This document shows, in pieces, positions 1-7,446 of a DNA stretch of 64,000 nt. Both the position numbers and the translations under genes were made by a program. Under the pieces are notes generated by a model that did not search any database, was not told the DNA's origin, and saw only the letters and a list, made by a program, of their open reading frames with translations. Origin of the DNA: CAIKZZ01 sp035604595 (GTDB taxonomy: Bacteria; Pseudomonadota; Gammaproteobacteria; Steroidobacterales; Steroidobacteraceae); the NCBI GenBank assembly GCA_035604595.1, contig DATNIE010000032.1:4600-68599 (forward strand), in the 5' to 3' direction. Each line of letters begins with the position of its first letter. The stretch's first letter is position 1.

Positions 1-1
1 G

Positions 2-388
2 AACATGGCCTACGAGGGGATCCGGATGTCGTCCGGCAACTCCTTCGTCCACGAAACGGAATCCCAGGTCATCCTGAACGGCAGTCGGGACATCAACTTC
101 ACGATGGACCTCGTCATCAAGGATGTCGGGCTGTTCGACGCGCTCGCGAGGCAGCATCACGTGCCGCTGGAGCTCTCGCCGCTGGTGCTGAACATATTCA
201 AGGACGGCCAGCGCCGCTACGGCCCGCGCGAGTTCTCCGACAACATCATCCGGCGCCTGGAGGAGCCGTGCGGCGTCAAGGTCCTCGGCCAGGGCTTTCC
301 GGCGCAGATCGTCGACGACCAGCCCAAGGTGCCCGGATATGAGGTCGTGCCGAGGGGTCGCACACGCAATGCCGGCGGCGCAACCTAG
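2..388 (+). CDS. C-terminal part of a 3-hydroxyisobutyrate dehydrogenase-family oxidoreductase (cut by window edge)
   Basis: The reading frame is open from the first bases and stops at 386-388, so the gene starts before the window. The 128 visible residues look like the all-helical C-terminal domain of beta-hydroxyacid dehydrogenases (3-hydroxyisobutyrate / tartronate semialdehyde reductase type), with the conserved stretch MDLVIKDVGLFDALA and a long helix bundle after it. The N-terminal NAD-binding Rossmann domain and the catalytic lysine would lie upstream and cannot be checked. The tail after the helical domain (GYEVVPRGR...) is longer than usual. The substrate is unknown; the neighbouring amine and betaine catabolic genes only suggest a role in carbon or amine oxidation. 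Confidence 0.6.
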   Translation, partial: NMAYEGIRMSSGNSFVHETESQVILNGSRDINFTMDLVIKDVGLFDALARQHHVPLELSPLVLNIFKDGQRRYGPREFSDNIIRRLEEPCGVKVLGQGFPAQIVDDQPKVPGYEVVPRGRTRNAGGAT

Positions 389-423
389 CGGCGCGACACG
401 GTTCGCGTGCCGCGCCGGCGGTC

Positions 424-1335
424 TCAGGACTGAACGCGCTTGCGATTGTCTAAGATGTAGTCCATGAACGCCCGCACGCGCGGGTTGTCGCGCTTTTCCT
501 GGCGGCAAATGAGGCCCCAGCCACCGGGGCACCGCAGCCGGTGGGCGACGGGCTCCACGAGCCGGCCCGACCGCAGGTCGTCATCGACGAACGGGCCGTT
601 GACCAGCGCGACGGCTCGCCCCTCGAGGGCGATCTCGAGCGCGACCGCGAGCGTATCGACAACGATGCGTGGCCGAGCCGTGTACTCGACCTCGGCCGAC
701 TCGAACCAGATGTCCCAGTTGCGGGCTTCGCTGTAGATCGACACGAGTGGCAGCGCGAGCAGGTCACGCGGCGCCGGCGAATTCCCGAGTTGCGCGCGCA
801 GCACCGAACTGCACACCGGGAACAGCGCGTAATCGAACAGCGGCAACCAGCAAAATCCCTGATCCGGCGGATTCTCGCAGTACACGAGGCCGACATCGGC
901 GAGCGACTCGTCGAATTCCCATTCGAAGGAGCACGTGCTCAAGAGCACGTTGACCTCGGGATTGGCGGCGATGAAGCCGGGGATGCGCCTCGCGAGCCAG
1001 CGGACCGATGCAGTCACGTACGTCTGCACGCGCAGTGGTTGCTCGGACCGGGCTCGCCTGACGGTCTCGGCACCTGCAATCAGCGTCTCGAGCGCTTGGC
1101 GGACGAACGGGTACAGCAGCTCGCCCTCCGGCGTCGGCACGATCCTGCGGCCCTCGCGCGAAAAGAGCGCCACCCCCAGGTCGCCCTCGAGGAGCTGGAT
1201 CTGGTGGCTGATGGCCGGGTGCGTCAGGCACAGCTCGTCGGCGGCTTCCCGTACGCTCTGCCGGCGGGTGGTGGCCTCAAAACCCTTGAGGGCGTTGAGC
1301 GGCGGGAGCTTGCGCAGGTCGATTCTGGCGATCAC
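424..1335 (-). CDS. LysR-family transcriptional regulator, GcvA type
   Basis: This is a 303-residue LysR regulator with an N-terminal winged helix-turn-helix (PPLNALKGFEATTRR, then the recognition helix region THPAISHQIQLLE) and a C-terminal periplasmic-binding-like effector domain. PPLNALKGFEA is the typical opening of GcvA-like regulators. A longer frame reaches 1428, but its first 31 residues are Ala/Arg/Pro-rich and unlike the family. I therefore place the start at the GTG at 1335, which has AAGGTG five bases upstream. It is divergent from the GMC oxidoreductase gene, with about 260 non-coding bases between them, and probably regulates that gene or the HD-domain gene behind it. The effector is unknown. 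Confidence 0.88.
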   Translation of the reverse strand: MIARIDLRKLPPLNALKGFEATTRRQSVREAADELCLTHPAISHQIQLLEGDLGVALFSREGRRIVPTPEGELLYPFVRQALETLIAGAETVRRARSEQPLRVQTYVTASVRWLARRIPGFIAANPEVNVLLSTCSFEWEFDESLADVGLVYCENPPDQGFCWLPLFDYALFPVCSSVLRAQLGNSPAPRDLLALPLVSIYSEARNWDIWFESAEVEYTARPRIVVDTLAVALEIALEGRAVALVNGPFVDDDLRSGRLVEPVAHRLRCPGGWGLICRQEKRDNPRVRAFMDYILDNRKRVQS

Positions 1336-1593
1336 GGGGCACCTTGCAGCCGGCGCGGCTGGGAATGCGGGTCGCGTCGGCGACCGAGCGCGGCGCGCGG
1401 TCAGTGAGCCTAGCAGGCCCGCCGTCAATTGCCAGCGCGCGCCGCCCCCGTCGCCCTATGCAGACTTCCCGGAAACCCGGACACTTCGCAGATCCGGAGC
1501 GCACCGCGGCGCACGGCCCGGCGGCGTGAGTGCCGCGGCCGTAGCGATGGTGGCGCCGGCCGCTGCGATCGGCGTCCCTGAAACACGCAAGCC

Positions 1594-3207
1594 ATGACTG
1601 AGTTTGATTACATCGTGGTCGGTGCAGGGTCGGCGGGCTGCGTGCTGGCGAATCGACTGTCGGCCAGCGGCAGCCATCGCGTGCTGCTCATCGAGGCCGG
1701 CGGCTCGGACCGGAGTCCCTGGATCCAGGTGCCGATCGGCTATGGCAAGACGTTCATGGACCACCGGTTCAACTGGATGTACACGGCCGAGCCCGACCCG
1801 GAGCTTAACAACCGCGCCGCCTACTGGCCGCGCGGCAAGGTACTCGGCGGCTCGAGCGCCATCAATGCCATGGTGCACGTCCGCGGCCATCGGGGGGACT
1901 TCGACGATTGGGCCGCTGCCGGCAATCCGGGCTGGTCGTGGGCGGACGTGCTGCCGTACTTTCGCAGGTCCGAGGACCATCAGTGGGGCGCCTCGGAGTA
2001 CCACGGTGCCGGCGGGCCGCTGCACGTGAGCGATATATCCTCCAAGGTGCATCCGTTGTGCCACACCTTCATCGCCACCTGCGAGGGCCTCGGAATTCCG
2101 GGTAATCGCGACTTCAACGGCGCCGAGCTCGAGGGCGCCGGAATCTGGCAGATGAACATCTGCCGGGGCATCCGGGTGTCGTCGGCCAGCGCCTACCTGC
2201 GGCCGGTACGGAGCCGTCCGAATCTCGAGGTCAGGACGCACGCGCAGGCGACGCGCGTCGTGTTTGACGGGCTGCGCGCCCGCGGCGTCGAATTCCTGCA
2301 GGCGGGCACGCGCCAGCAGGCCAGCGCCCGCCTGGAAGTGGTGCTGTCGGCCGGCGCGGTCAACTCGCCGCAGCTGCTGCAGCTGTCGGGTATCGGGGAT
2401 GGCGCGCTGCTCAGCCGGCTCGGCATCCCGCTGATCCGCCACGCCCCGGCGGTCGGCCAGGGCCTGCAGGATCACATCGCCGTGTCCTATTACTACAGGT
2501 CGCGCGTGGCGACGCTGAACAACGAGCTCTACCCGCTCACCGGCAAGATCCGCGCGGCGCTGCGCTATGCGTTCGGCAGGCAAGGGCCGCTCGCGATGAG
2601 CGTCAACCAGGCCGGTGCATTTGTCCGCAGCCGCCCCGGGCTCAGCCGCCCCAACCTGCACATCTATTTCAACCCGCTCAGCTACACCACCACGACCGGC
2701 CCCCGCCAGCGGATGACGCATCCGGACCCGTACGCCGCCTTCCTGATCTCCTTCAACACGTGCCGACCGACGAGCCGCGGCAGCATCGCGATCACCGCGC
2801 CCGATCCGTTCGCACCGCCAGCGATTCGCCCCAATTCGCTGTCGACGCACGAGGATCTCGCGGACATCTGCGAGGGCGCGCACTTTCTCCGTCGCCTCGC
2901 GGCGGCGCGGCCGCTCGCGGACGTCGTCGAATCGGAGATCCATCCCGGAGCGGAGTGCCGCTCCGATGATGAGCTGCTCGCGGATTTCCGCGAGCGGGCG
3001 GGGTCGGTCTATCACGCCTCCTGCACCTGCACGATGGGCCCGGATCCCCTCCGGGCAGTCGTCGACCACCGGCTGCGGGTACACGGCACGGCGGGACTGC
3101 GGATCGCGGATACGTCCGTGTTCCCGTCGCTGACCTCGGGCAACACGAATGCGCCGGTGATCATGGTCGCCGAGAAAGCCTGCGATCTGATCCTGGGACC
3201 CGGCTGA
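1594..3207 (+). CDS. GMC-family FAD oxidoreductase, choline/alcohol dehydrogenase-like
   Basis: The 537-residue protein opens with the FAD-binding dinucleotide fold (VVGAGSAG at residues 8-15) and contains the GMC signatures GKVLGGSSAIN and SAGAVNSPQLLQLSGIG. The C-terminal catalytic region carries SVYHASCTCTMG (catalytic His) and SGNTNAP (the second catalytic polar residue). Length and motifs match the choline dehydrogenase / polyethylene-glycol dehydrogenase branch, which oxidises a primary alcohol to an aldehyde and passes electrons to the respiratory chain. Local context (betaine-aldehyde-dehydrogenase-like gene at 7.4 kb, amine catabolism throughout) makes a choline-like substrate plausible, but GMC substrates cannot be assigned from sequence alone. 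A short hairpin follows the stop. Confidence 0.85.
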   Translation: MTEFDYIVVGAGSAGCVLANRLSASGSHRVLLIEAGGSDRSPWIQVPIGYGKTFMDHRFNWMYTAEPDPELNNRAAYWPRGKVLGGSSAINAMVHVRGHRGDFDDWAAAGNPGWSWADVLPYFRRSEDHQWGASEYHGAGGPLHVSDISSKVHPLCHTFIATCEGLGIPGNRDFNGAELEGAGIWQMNICRGIRVSSASAYLRPVRSRPNLEVRTHAQATRVVFDGLRARGVEFLQAGTRQQASARLEVVLSAGAVNSPQLLQLSGIGDGALLSRLGIPLIRHAPAVGQGLQDHIAVSYYYRSRVATLNNELYPLTGKIRAALRYAFGRQGPLAMSVNQAGAFVRSRPGLSRPNLHIYFNPLSYTTTTGPRQRMTHPDPYAAFLISFNTCRPTSRGSIAITAPDPFAPPAIRPNSLSTHEDLADICEGAHFLRRLAAARPLADVVESEIHPGAECRSDDELLADFRERAGSVYHASCTCTMGPDPLRAVVDHRLRVHGTAGLRIADTSVFPSLTSGNTNAPVIMVAEKACDLILGPG

Positions 3208-3212
3208 CTGCT

Positions 3213-3233
3213 GCCGGGCGCTCGACGCCCGGC
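3213..3233 (+). terminator. Hairpin after the GMC oxidoreductase gene
   Basis: A perfect 8-bp stem (GCCGGGCG / CGCCCGGC) with a 5-base loop begins 5 bases after the GMC stop codon. There is no following T-run, so it may act as an attenuator or a Rho-dependent end rather than a classic intrinsic terminator. Confidence 0.35.
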
Positions 3234-3288
3234 GGCGGGGCCCGGCGCAACGCGTAGAATGCGGCGCGGGGCGCAAGAGGGAATCCCG

Positions 3289-3870
3289 ATGGGCGAGATT
3301 GTCAGTTTCCGTCAGATGAAGGACGGCACGCGCGAGGACTATCTGCTGCTCGCGCGCGAAGAGCAGGACTACGTGCGCGCCCTGCCCGACCGGCTGATTG
3401 CCGCGCTCGCCACTCTCGAGCACGCGCTGCAGGGATACCCCGTCAGCCGCTACGAGCACTCGCTGCAGGCAGCGACCCGCGCGTTGCGGGATGGTGCCGA
3501 TGACGAACTCGTGGTGGCAGCGCTGCTCCACGATATTGGCGACGATCTGGCCCCGTGCAATCACGCCGAGGTGGCCGCCGCGGTGCTGCGACCCTACGTC
3601 CGGCCGGAAGTCACCTGGATCGTCGCGCAGCACGGCCTGTTCCAGGCCTACTACTACGCTCACCACTACGGTGGGAACCGCGATGGCCGCGACCGGCTGC
3701 GGGACCACCGGTGGTACGAGGCCTGCGCGGCGTTCTGCGAGCGCTGGGACCAGTCGTCCTTCGATCCCGACTACCCGAGCGAGCCGCTGGCACGCTTCGA
3801 GCCACTGTTGCGCGCGATCTTCAGCCGACCGCCTTACGACGCACGATTCGTCGGGCGCGACGCGACCTGA
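3289..3870 (+). CDS. HD-domain metalloprotein (phosphohydrolase or PhnZ/TmpB-like diiron oxygenase)
   Basis: This 193-residue single-domain HD protein starts at the ATG at 3289, which has GAGGGA upstream; an ATG at 3259 lacks this. Candidate metal ligands in order are His57 (YEHSLQAA), His81-Asp82 (ALLHDIG), His92 (CNHAE), His115 (AQHG) and Asp154 (ERWDQ). These form the four-His, two-Asp set of two-metal HD proteins. The order and the terminal RWD motif also resemble the mixed-valent diiron HD oxygenases PhnZ and TmpB, which cleave carbon-phosphorus or trimethylammonio-phosphonate substrates, and the HDIG proteins found in phosphonate operons. No phosphonate gene is seen nearby. It sits downstream of the GMC oxidase in the same direction and could be co-transcribed with it. 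Confidence 0.75.
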   Translation: MGEIVSFRQMKDGTREDYLLLAREEQDYVRALPDRLIAALATLEHALQGYPVSRYEHSLQAATRALRDGADDELVVAALLHDIGDDLAPCNHAEVAAAVLRPYVRPEVTWIVAQHGLFQAYYYAHHYGGNRDGRDRLRDHRWYEACAAFCERWDQSSFDPDYPSEPLARFEPLLRAIFSRPPYDARFVGRDAT

Positions 3871-3878
3871 GCCACGGC

Positions 3879-4715
3879 TCAGCGGCCCGCGAGCTGCGCA
3901 TCGAGCAACCGCTCGCGCTCGGCGCGCCGGACGAGATATCCCGCGAGCAGCACGCAGGCGCCGACCGCGCAGATGATCAGGCTCGCAAGCGCGTTGATAT
4001 CCGGGCTGACCCCGAGCTTGACCTTCGAGTAGATCACCATCGGCAGCGTGCTCGAGCGCGGCCCCGAGACGAAGCTCGAGATCACCAGGTCATCGAGCGA
4101 CAGCGTGAAGCTGAGCAGCCAGCTCGAGATCAGCGCCGGCGCGATGATCGGCAGGGTGATGTCGAGGAAGGCCGCGAGCGGGCTCGCGCCGAGATCCATG
4201 GCCGCTTCCTCGAGCGACCGGTCGGCCGTCTGCAGGCGCGACTGCACGGTGATCGTGACGTAGGCCGTGCAGAACGCCACGTGCGACAGGATGATCGTGG
4301 TCATGCCGCGGCTCGGCCAGCCGACCAGCTGCAGCATCGACACGAACAGCAGCAGCTGGGTGATTCCGGTGATGATCTCGGGCATCACGAGCGGCGCGTT
4401 GACCATCCCGGTCAGCAGCAGGCGCCCGCGGAACCGCCCGAATCGTACGAGCGCGATCGCGGCGAGCGTCCCGAGCGCCAGAGCGCCGGTGGACGCGGCG
4501 GCCGCGACCTCGAGCGACAGCGCCGCGGCCTTCAGTATCTGCGCGTTGTGCAGCAGCTCGCCGTACCAGGCGGTCGAGAACCCGCCCCAGACGCTCGCCA
4601 TCGCCGAGGCGTTGAACGAGTAGCCGATCAGCACCACCATCGGCACGTACAGGAACGCAATCCCGAGGCACAGCACGGAGATCAGCAGCGGCGATGAGCG
4701 CCCCTCCATCGTCAT
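3879..4715 (-). CDS. ABC transporter permease, PotC/PotI type
   Basis: This 278-residue inner-membrane permease has about six hydrophobic helices and the permease EAA loop (LEEAAMDLGASPLAAFLDITLPIIAP). Residues such as SLDDLVISSFVSG match the second permease of spermidine/putrescine-type importers. The ATG at 4715 overlaps the TGA of the upstream permease in an ATGA tetranucleotide, which fixes the start. The partner permease is directly upstream. A PotA-like ATPase lies 13 kb away at 17.5 kb, and no periplasmic binding protein is present in the window. The substrate is probably a polyamine or quaternary amine; this is inferred from context only. Confidence 0.88.
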   Translation of the reverse strand: MTMEGRSSPLLISVLCLGIAFLYVPMVVLIGYSFNASAMASVWGGFSTAWYGELLHNAQILKAAALSLEVAAAASTGALALGTLAAIALVRFGRFRGRLLLTGMVNAPLVMPEIITGITQLLLFVSMLQLVGWPSRGMTTIILSHVAFCTAYVTITVQSRLQTADRSLEEAAMDLGASPLAAFLDITLPIIAPALISSWLLSFTLSLDDLVISSFVSGPRSSTLPMVIYSKVKLGVSPDINALASLIICAVGACVLLAGYLVRRAERERLLDAQLAGR

Positions 4716-5674
4716 TGCTCGAGCTCGCGCACGCGATAGTACTGGTTGATCGCGAGCGGTCCGGCCAACACCACCAGGAATGCGATCGACACGGCCGCCG
4801 CGACCGGCCAGTCGTGATTGGCGAAGAATTCGTCCCACAGGACGCGGCCGATCATCAGATTGTCCGGCCCGCCGAGCAGCGCCGGAATGACGTACTCGCC
4901 GATGGCCGGGATGAACACCAGCATGGAACCGGCGATCACACCCGGCATCGACAGCGGCAGCGTGACGTCCACAAAGGCCCGCCATGGCCGGCTGCCGAGG
5001 TCGGAGGCTGCCTCGAGCAGTGTGACGTCGAGCTTCTCGAGAGTCGCGTACAGCGGCAGAACCATGAACGGCAGGTACGAGTAGACGATGCCAAGGTAGA
5101 CCGCGGCGGTCGTGCGCATGAGCTTCAGCGGGTGGTGGATCACGCCAAGCCACAGCAATGCCGTGTTCAGCAGGCCGTTGTCGCGAATGATGCCCTCGAG
5201 GGCGTAGACCCGCAGCAGGAATGACGTCCAAAATGGCAGGATGATGACCAGCATCAGGATGCCCTGCGTCGCCTTCGAGGCGCGCGCCATGGCGTAAGCC
5301 ATCGGATAGCCGATCAGCAGGCACAGCAGCGTCGAGAAGAACGCCGTCTTGAGCGAGTACAGGTAGGAAACGACATACACTTCGTCGGTCAGCAGGTACT
5401 TGTAGTTGCTGACGCTCAGGCTCAGGTGCACGCGGTGATCGGCCGACACGTGCCAGCTGTCGGTGAATGGCGGGATCCTGAGCGCCGCCTCGGCAAAGCT
5501 GATCTTCAGGGCAAAGGCGAACGGGATGAGGAAGAACACCAGCAGGAACACGAGCGGTGGCAGGATGATCAGCAACCGCCCGTGGCGGTCGACAAGCCGG
5601 CCGAGCACGGAGCGCGGCCGCCGCGGGCTGTCGTCGCCCATCCGGCTCCGGGCCAGTCGCTGCCTCTCCCCCAC
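4712..5674 (-). CDS. ABC transporter permease, PotB/PotH type
   Basis: The 320-residue permease has an Arg-rich cytoplasmic N-terminus, a first membrane helix (LLIILPPLVFLLVFFLIPFAF), a large periplasmic loop and the EAA motif (LLEAASDLGSRPWRAFVDVTLPLSMPG, given here in part). GEYVIPALLGG is typical of PotB/PotH. I take the GTG at 5674 because GGGAGAT lies 7-8 bases upstream; an in-frame ATG at 5641 is an alternative. Together with the next gene it forms the membrane part of an importer. It is divergent from the TetR-Rieske fusion gene with a 98-base spacer, so that regulator could control both directions. Confidence 0.88.
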   Translation of the reverse strand: MGERQRLARSRMGDDSPRRPRSVLGRLVDRHGRLLIILPPLVFLLVFFLIPFAFALKISFAEAALRIPPFTDSWHVSADHRVHLSLSVSNYKYLLTDEVYVVSYLYSLKTAFFSTLLCLLIGYPMAYAMARASKATQGILMLVIILPFWTSFLLRVYALEGIIRDNGLLNTALLWLGVIHHPLKLMRTTAAVYLGIVYSYLPFMVLPLYATLEKLDVTLLEAASDLGSRPWRAFVDVTLPLSMPGVIAGSMLVFIPAIGEYVIPALLGGPDNLMIGRVLWDEFFANHDWPVAAAVSIAFLVVLAGPLAINQYYRVRELEQ

Positions 5675-5772
5675 CCGGTTATCTCCCTCGGCGCGCTGAT
5701 GCTAGCGGCGCCCAGAGTCTGCCCGAGGGCCTCGCGCCGGGAAAGGGCGCAGCGCGCGAAGGCTCGCGGCCA

Positions 5773-7446
5773 ATGACGCGCACGACCGGCACGCGGCCCC
5801 GCAGCACATCCGGCCAGACGCGCCCCCGAGCGTCGCGGGCCCGCCAGCGGCAGCGACTGATCGACGCCTGCATCTCGGCGCTGCACGTTCACGGCCCCTC
5901 CCACACGACCGTCGAGAAGGTCGTCGCAATCGCCCGGATGTCGCCGGGCATCGTGCGTTTCTACTTCGACTCCAAGGCGGCGATGCTGGTCGCCTCCCTC
6001 GAGTATCTGGCGGAGGAGTTCGACGATCGGCTGATCGTCCCGGTCGCGGAACTGAAAGCCACGCCGGTCGCGGCCCTGGAGCGCCTGGTCGACCTGTACC
6101 TGGGCCCCGAGATCGCGAGCGCCCGCAAGGTGTCCGTCTGGTACTCATTCTGGGGCGAGGCCAGCTCGCGCCAGGAGTACTACGACATCTGCGGCAAGCG
6201 GGACGCACGCTTCGAGGCGCTGGTTCGCGAGCTGATCGGGCGGTTGATCGCGGACACCGGGGCCCGCCACCTCGACGCCGACGCCATCGCGCTCGGCCTG
6301 ATCGGCGCCCTCGAGATGCTGTGGCAGGGGTATGCGTTCCAGACCGAGTCTTCGATCGACCGCGCCGATGCCCGGCGACGCTGCATGGCCTACCTAAGGT
6401 CCGTGTTTCCCGCCCAGTTCGCGATGCCGGTCGACCGGCCATCGCCGCTCGAACTGCCGCCCGCCGCTTACGCGAGCGCGCCGCTCCTCGAGGCCGAGCG
6501 CAATGCCCTGTTCTTCGGCAGCTGGCAGTTCGTCGGCCTCGCCAGCGAACTCGTCTCGCCCGGTGACTACCTGACGCTGGACGTGCCCGGCACCCGCGCG
6601 CTCGTGCTACGCGAGCCGATGGGTGGGCTGCGCGCGCTCGAGAATACCTGCCCGCAGCGCCCGCATGCCCTGGCGATGCAGCGTTCGGGCCACCTGGACG
6701 GCCTCATTGCCTGCAGCGTGCACAACCTACGCTATGACCTTCATGGCGAGCCCCAGGGCGATACGCCGGGAGGGGCGCTGACCGGTCTTGAGCTCGCCGT
6801 CGTCGGCGGCTTCGTGTTCGTCCGGGCCGCGGTCGACGGACAGCACGCGCCGCCGGCGCCGGCGGCCGCGACCGCGACCGCGGCCACGGACCTGCGCCCG
6901 GCGGGGCCGCCGCGCGAGACTGAGGTCGCGGCCGACTGGAAGCTGCTCATCGAACAGTGGCTCGAGTGGCCCGGAGCGCAACCGAGTTCCGCCGCCGCGC
7001 CCGGCAGCGTCGAGTTCGCCGGCGACCTGCCGGCCACGGGCGCCTGGCGCGAGCAGCGCTACCGTGGTCTCGCGCGCCAGGCCGGGACCGCGCGCTGGCA
7101 GCGCAGCTTCATCGCGCCGAACCAGCTGATCGACGTGCGGCCGGGCGCGGTGCAGGTGCTGCAGGTGCTGCCGCTGGCTCCGGGCCGCTGCTGTCTGCGG
7201 TCATTCGACTACGCGCCGGCGCCCAGCGGCCGGCTCGACCGCGCCCTCGCCTGCCTCGCCGGGCGCCTCGCACGGCGGCGCCCCGCCGCGGATGCCGCGC
7301 TCGCGACCTCGGTCCAGAGGGGCCTCGAGTCCCCGGGACCGGTACGGGAGCCGGTGATCCGCGTGCCGGCCCCGCTGGCCGAATTTCGCAATATCATTGC
7401 GCGATTGCTACCGGGCGCGTTGCGCCACCCTGGAGACTCACGATGA
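5773..7446 (+). CDS. TetR/BetI-type regulator fused to a degenerate Rieske oxygenase alpha-subunit-like domain
   Basis: This is one uninterrupted 557-residue frame. Residues about 21-80 form a TetR helix-turn-helix (TTVEKVVAIARMSPGIVRFYFDSK), and about 80-215 are a BetI-like ligand domain (VSVWYSFWGEASSRQEYYDI). From about 228 onward it follows the layout of ring-hydroxylating oxygenase alpha subunits. The first Rieske motif reads Cys293-Pro-Gln295-Arg where Cys-X-His-Arg is expected. The second keeps Cys314-X2-His317. The usual Asp/Glu-X2-His-X3-4-His iron site after ADWKLLIEQWLE has no histidines, yet the family C-terminal VQRGLESPGP is retained. It therefore looks like a DNA-binding protein carrying a catalytically dead oxygenase as a sensor. 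It overlaps the downstream aldehyde dehydrogenase by ATGA and is divergent from the permeases. Confidence 0.85.
   Translation: MTRTTGTRPRSTSGQTRPRASRARQRQRLIDACISALHVHGPSHTTVEKVVAIARMSPGIVRFYFDSKAAMLVASLEYLAEEFDDRLIVPVAELKATPVAALERLVDLYLGPEIASARKVSVWYSFWGEASSRQEYYDICGKRDARFEALVRELIGRLIADTGARHLDADAIALGLIGALEMLWQGYAFQTESSIDRADARRRCMAYLRSVFPAQFAMPVDRPSPLELPPAAYASAPLLEAERNALFFGSWQFVGLASELVSPGDYLTLDVPGTRALVLREPMGGLRALENTCPQRPHALAMQRSGHLDGLIACSVHNLRYDLHGEPQGDTPGGALTGLELAVVGGFVFVRAAVDGQHAPPAPAAATATAATDLRPAGPPRETEVAADWKLLIEQWLEWPGAQPSSAAAPGSVEFAGDLPATGAWREQRYRGLARQAGTARWQRSFIAPNQLIDVRPGAVQVLQVLPLAPGRCCLRSFDYAPAPSGRLDRALACLAGRLARRRPAADAALATSVQRGLESPGPVREPVIRVPAPLAEFRNIIARLLPGALRHPGDSR

Noticed and set aside
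1456..3708. 750-residue open frame on the minus strand opposite the GMC oxidoreductase
   Set aside because: It is antisense to a clear GMC gene, is Arg/Gly/Ala/His-rich as expected from high-GC codon complement, and shows no domain motifs.
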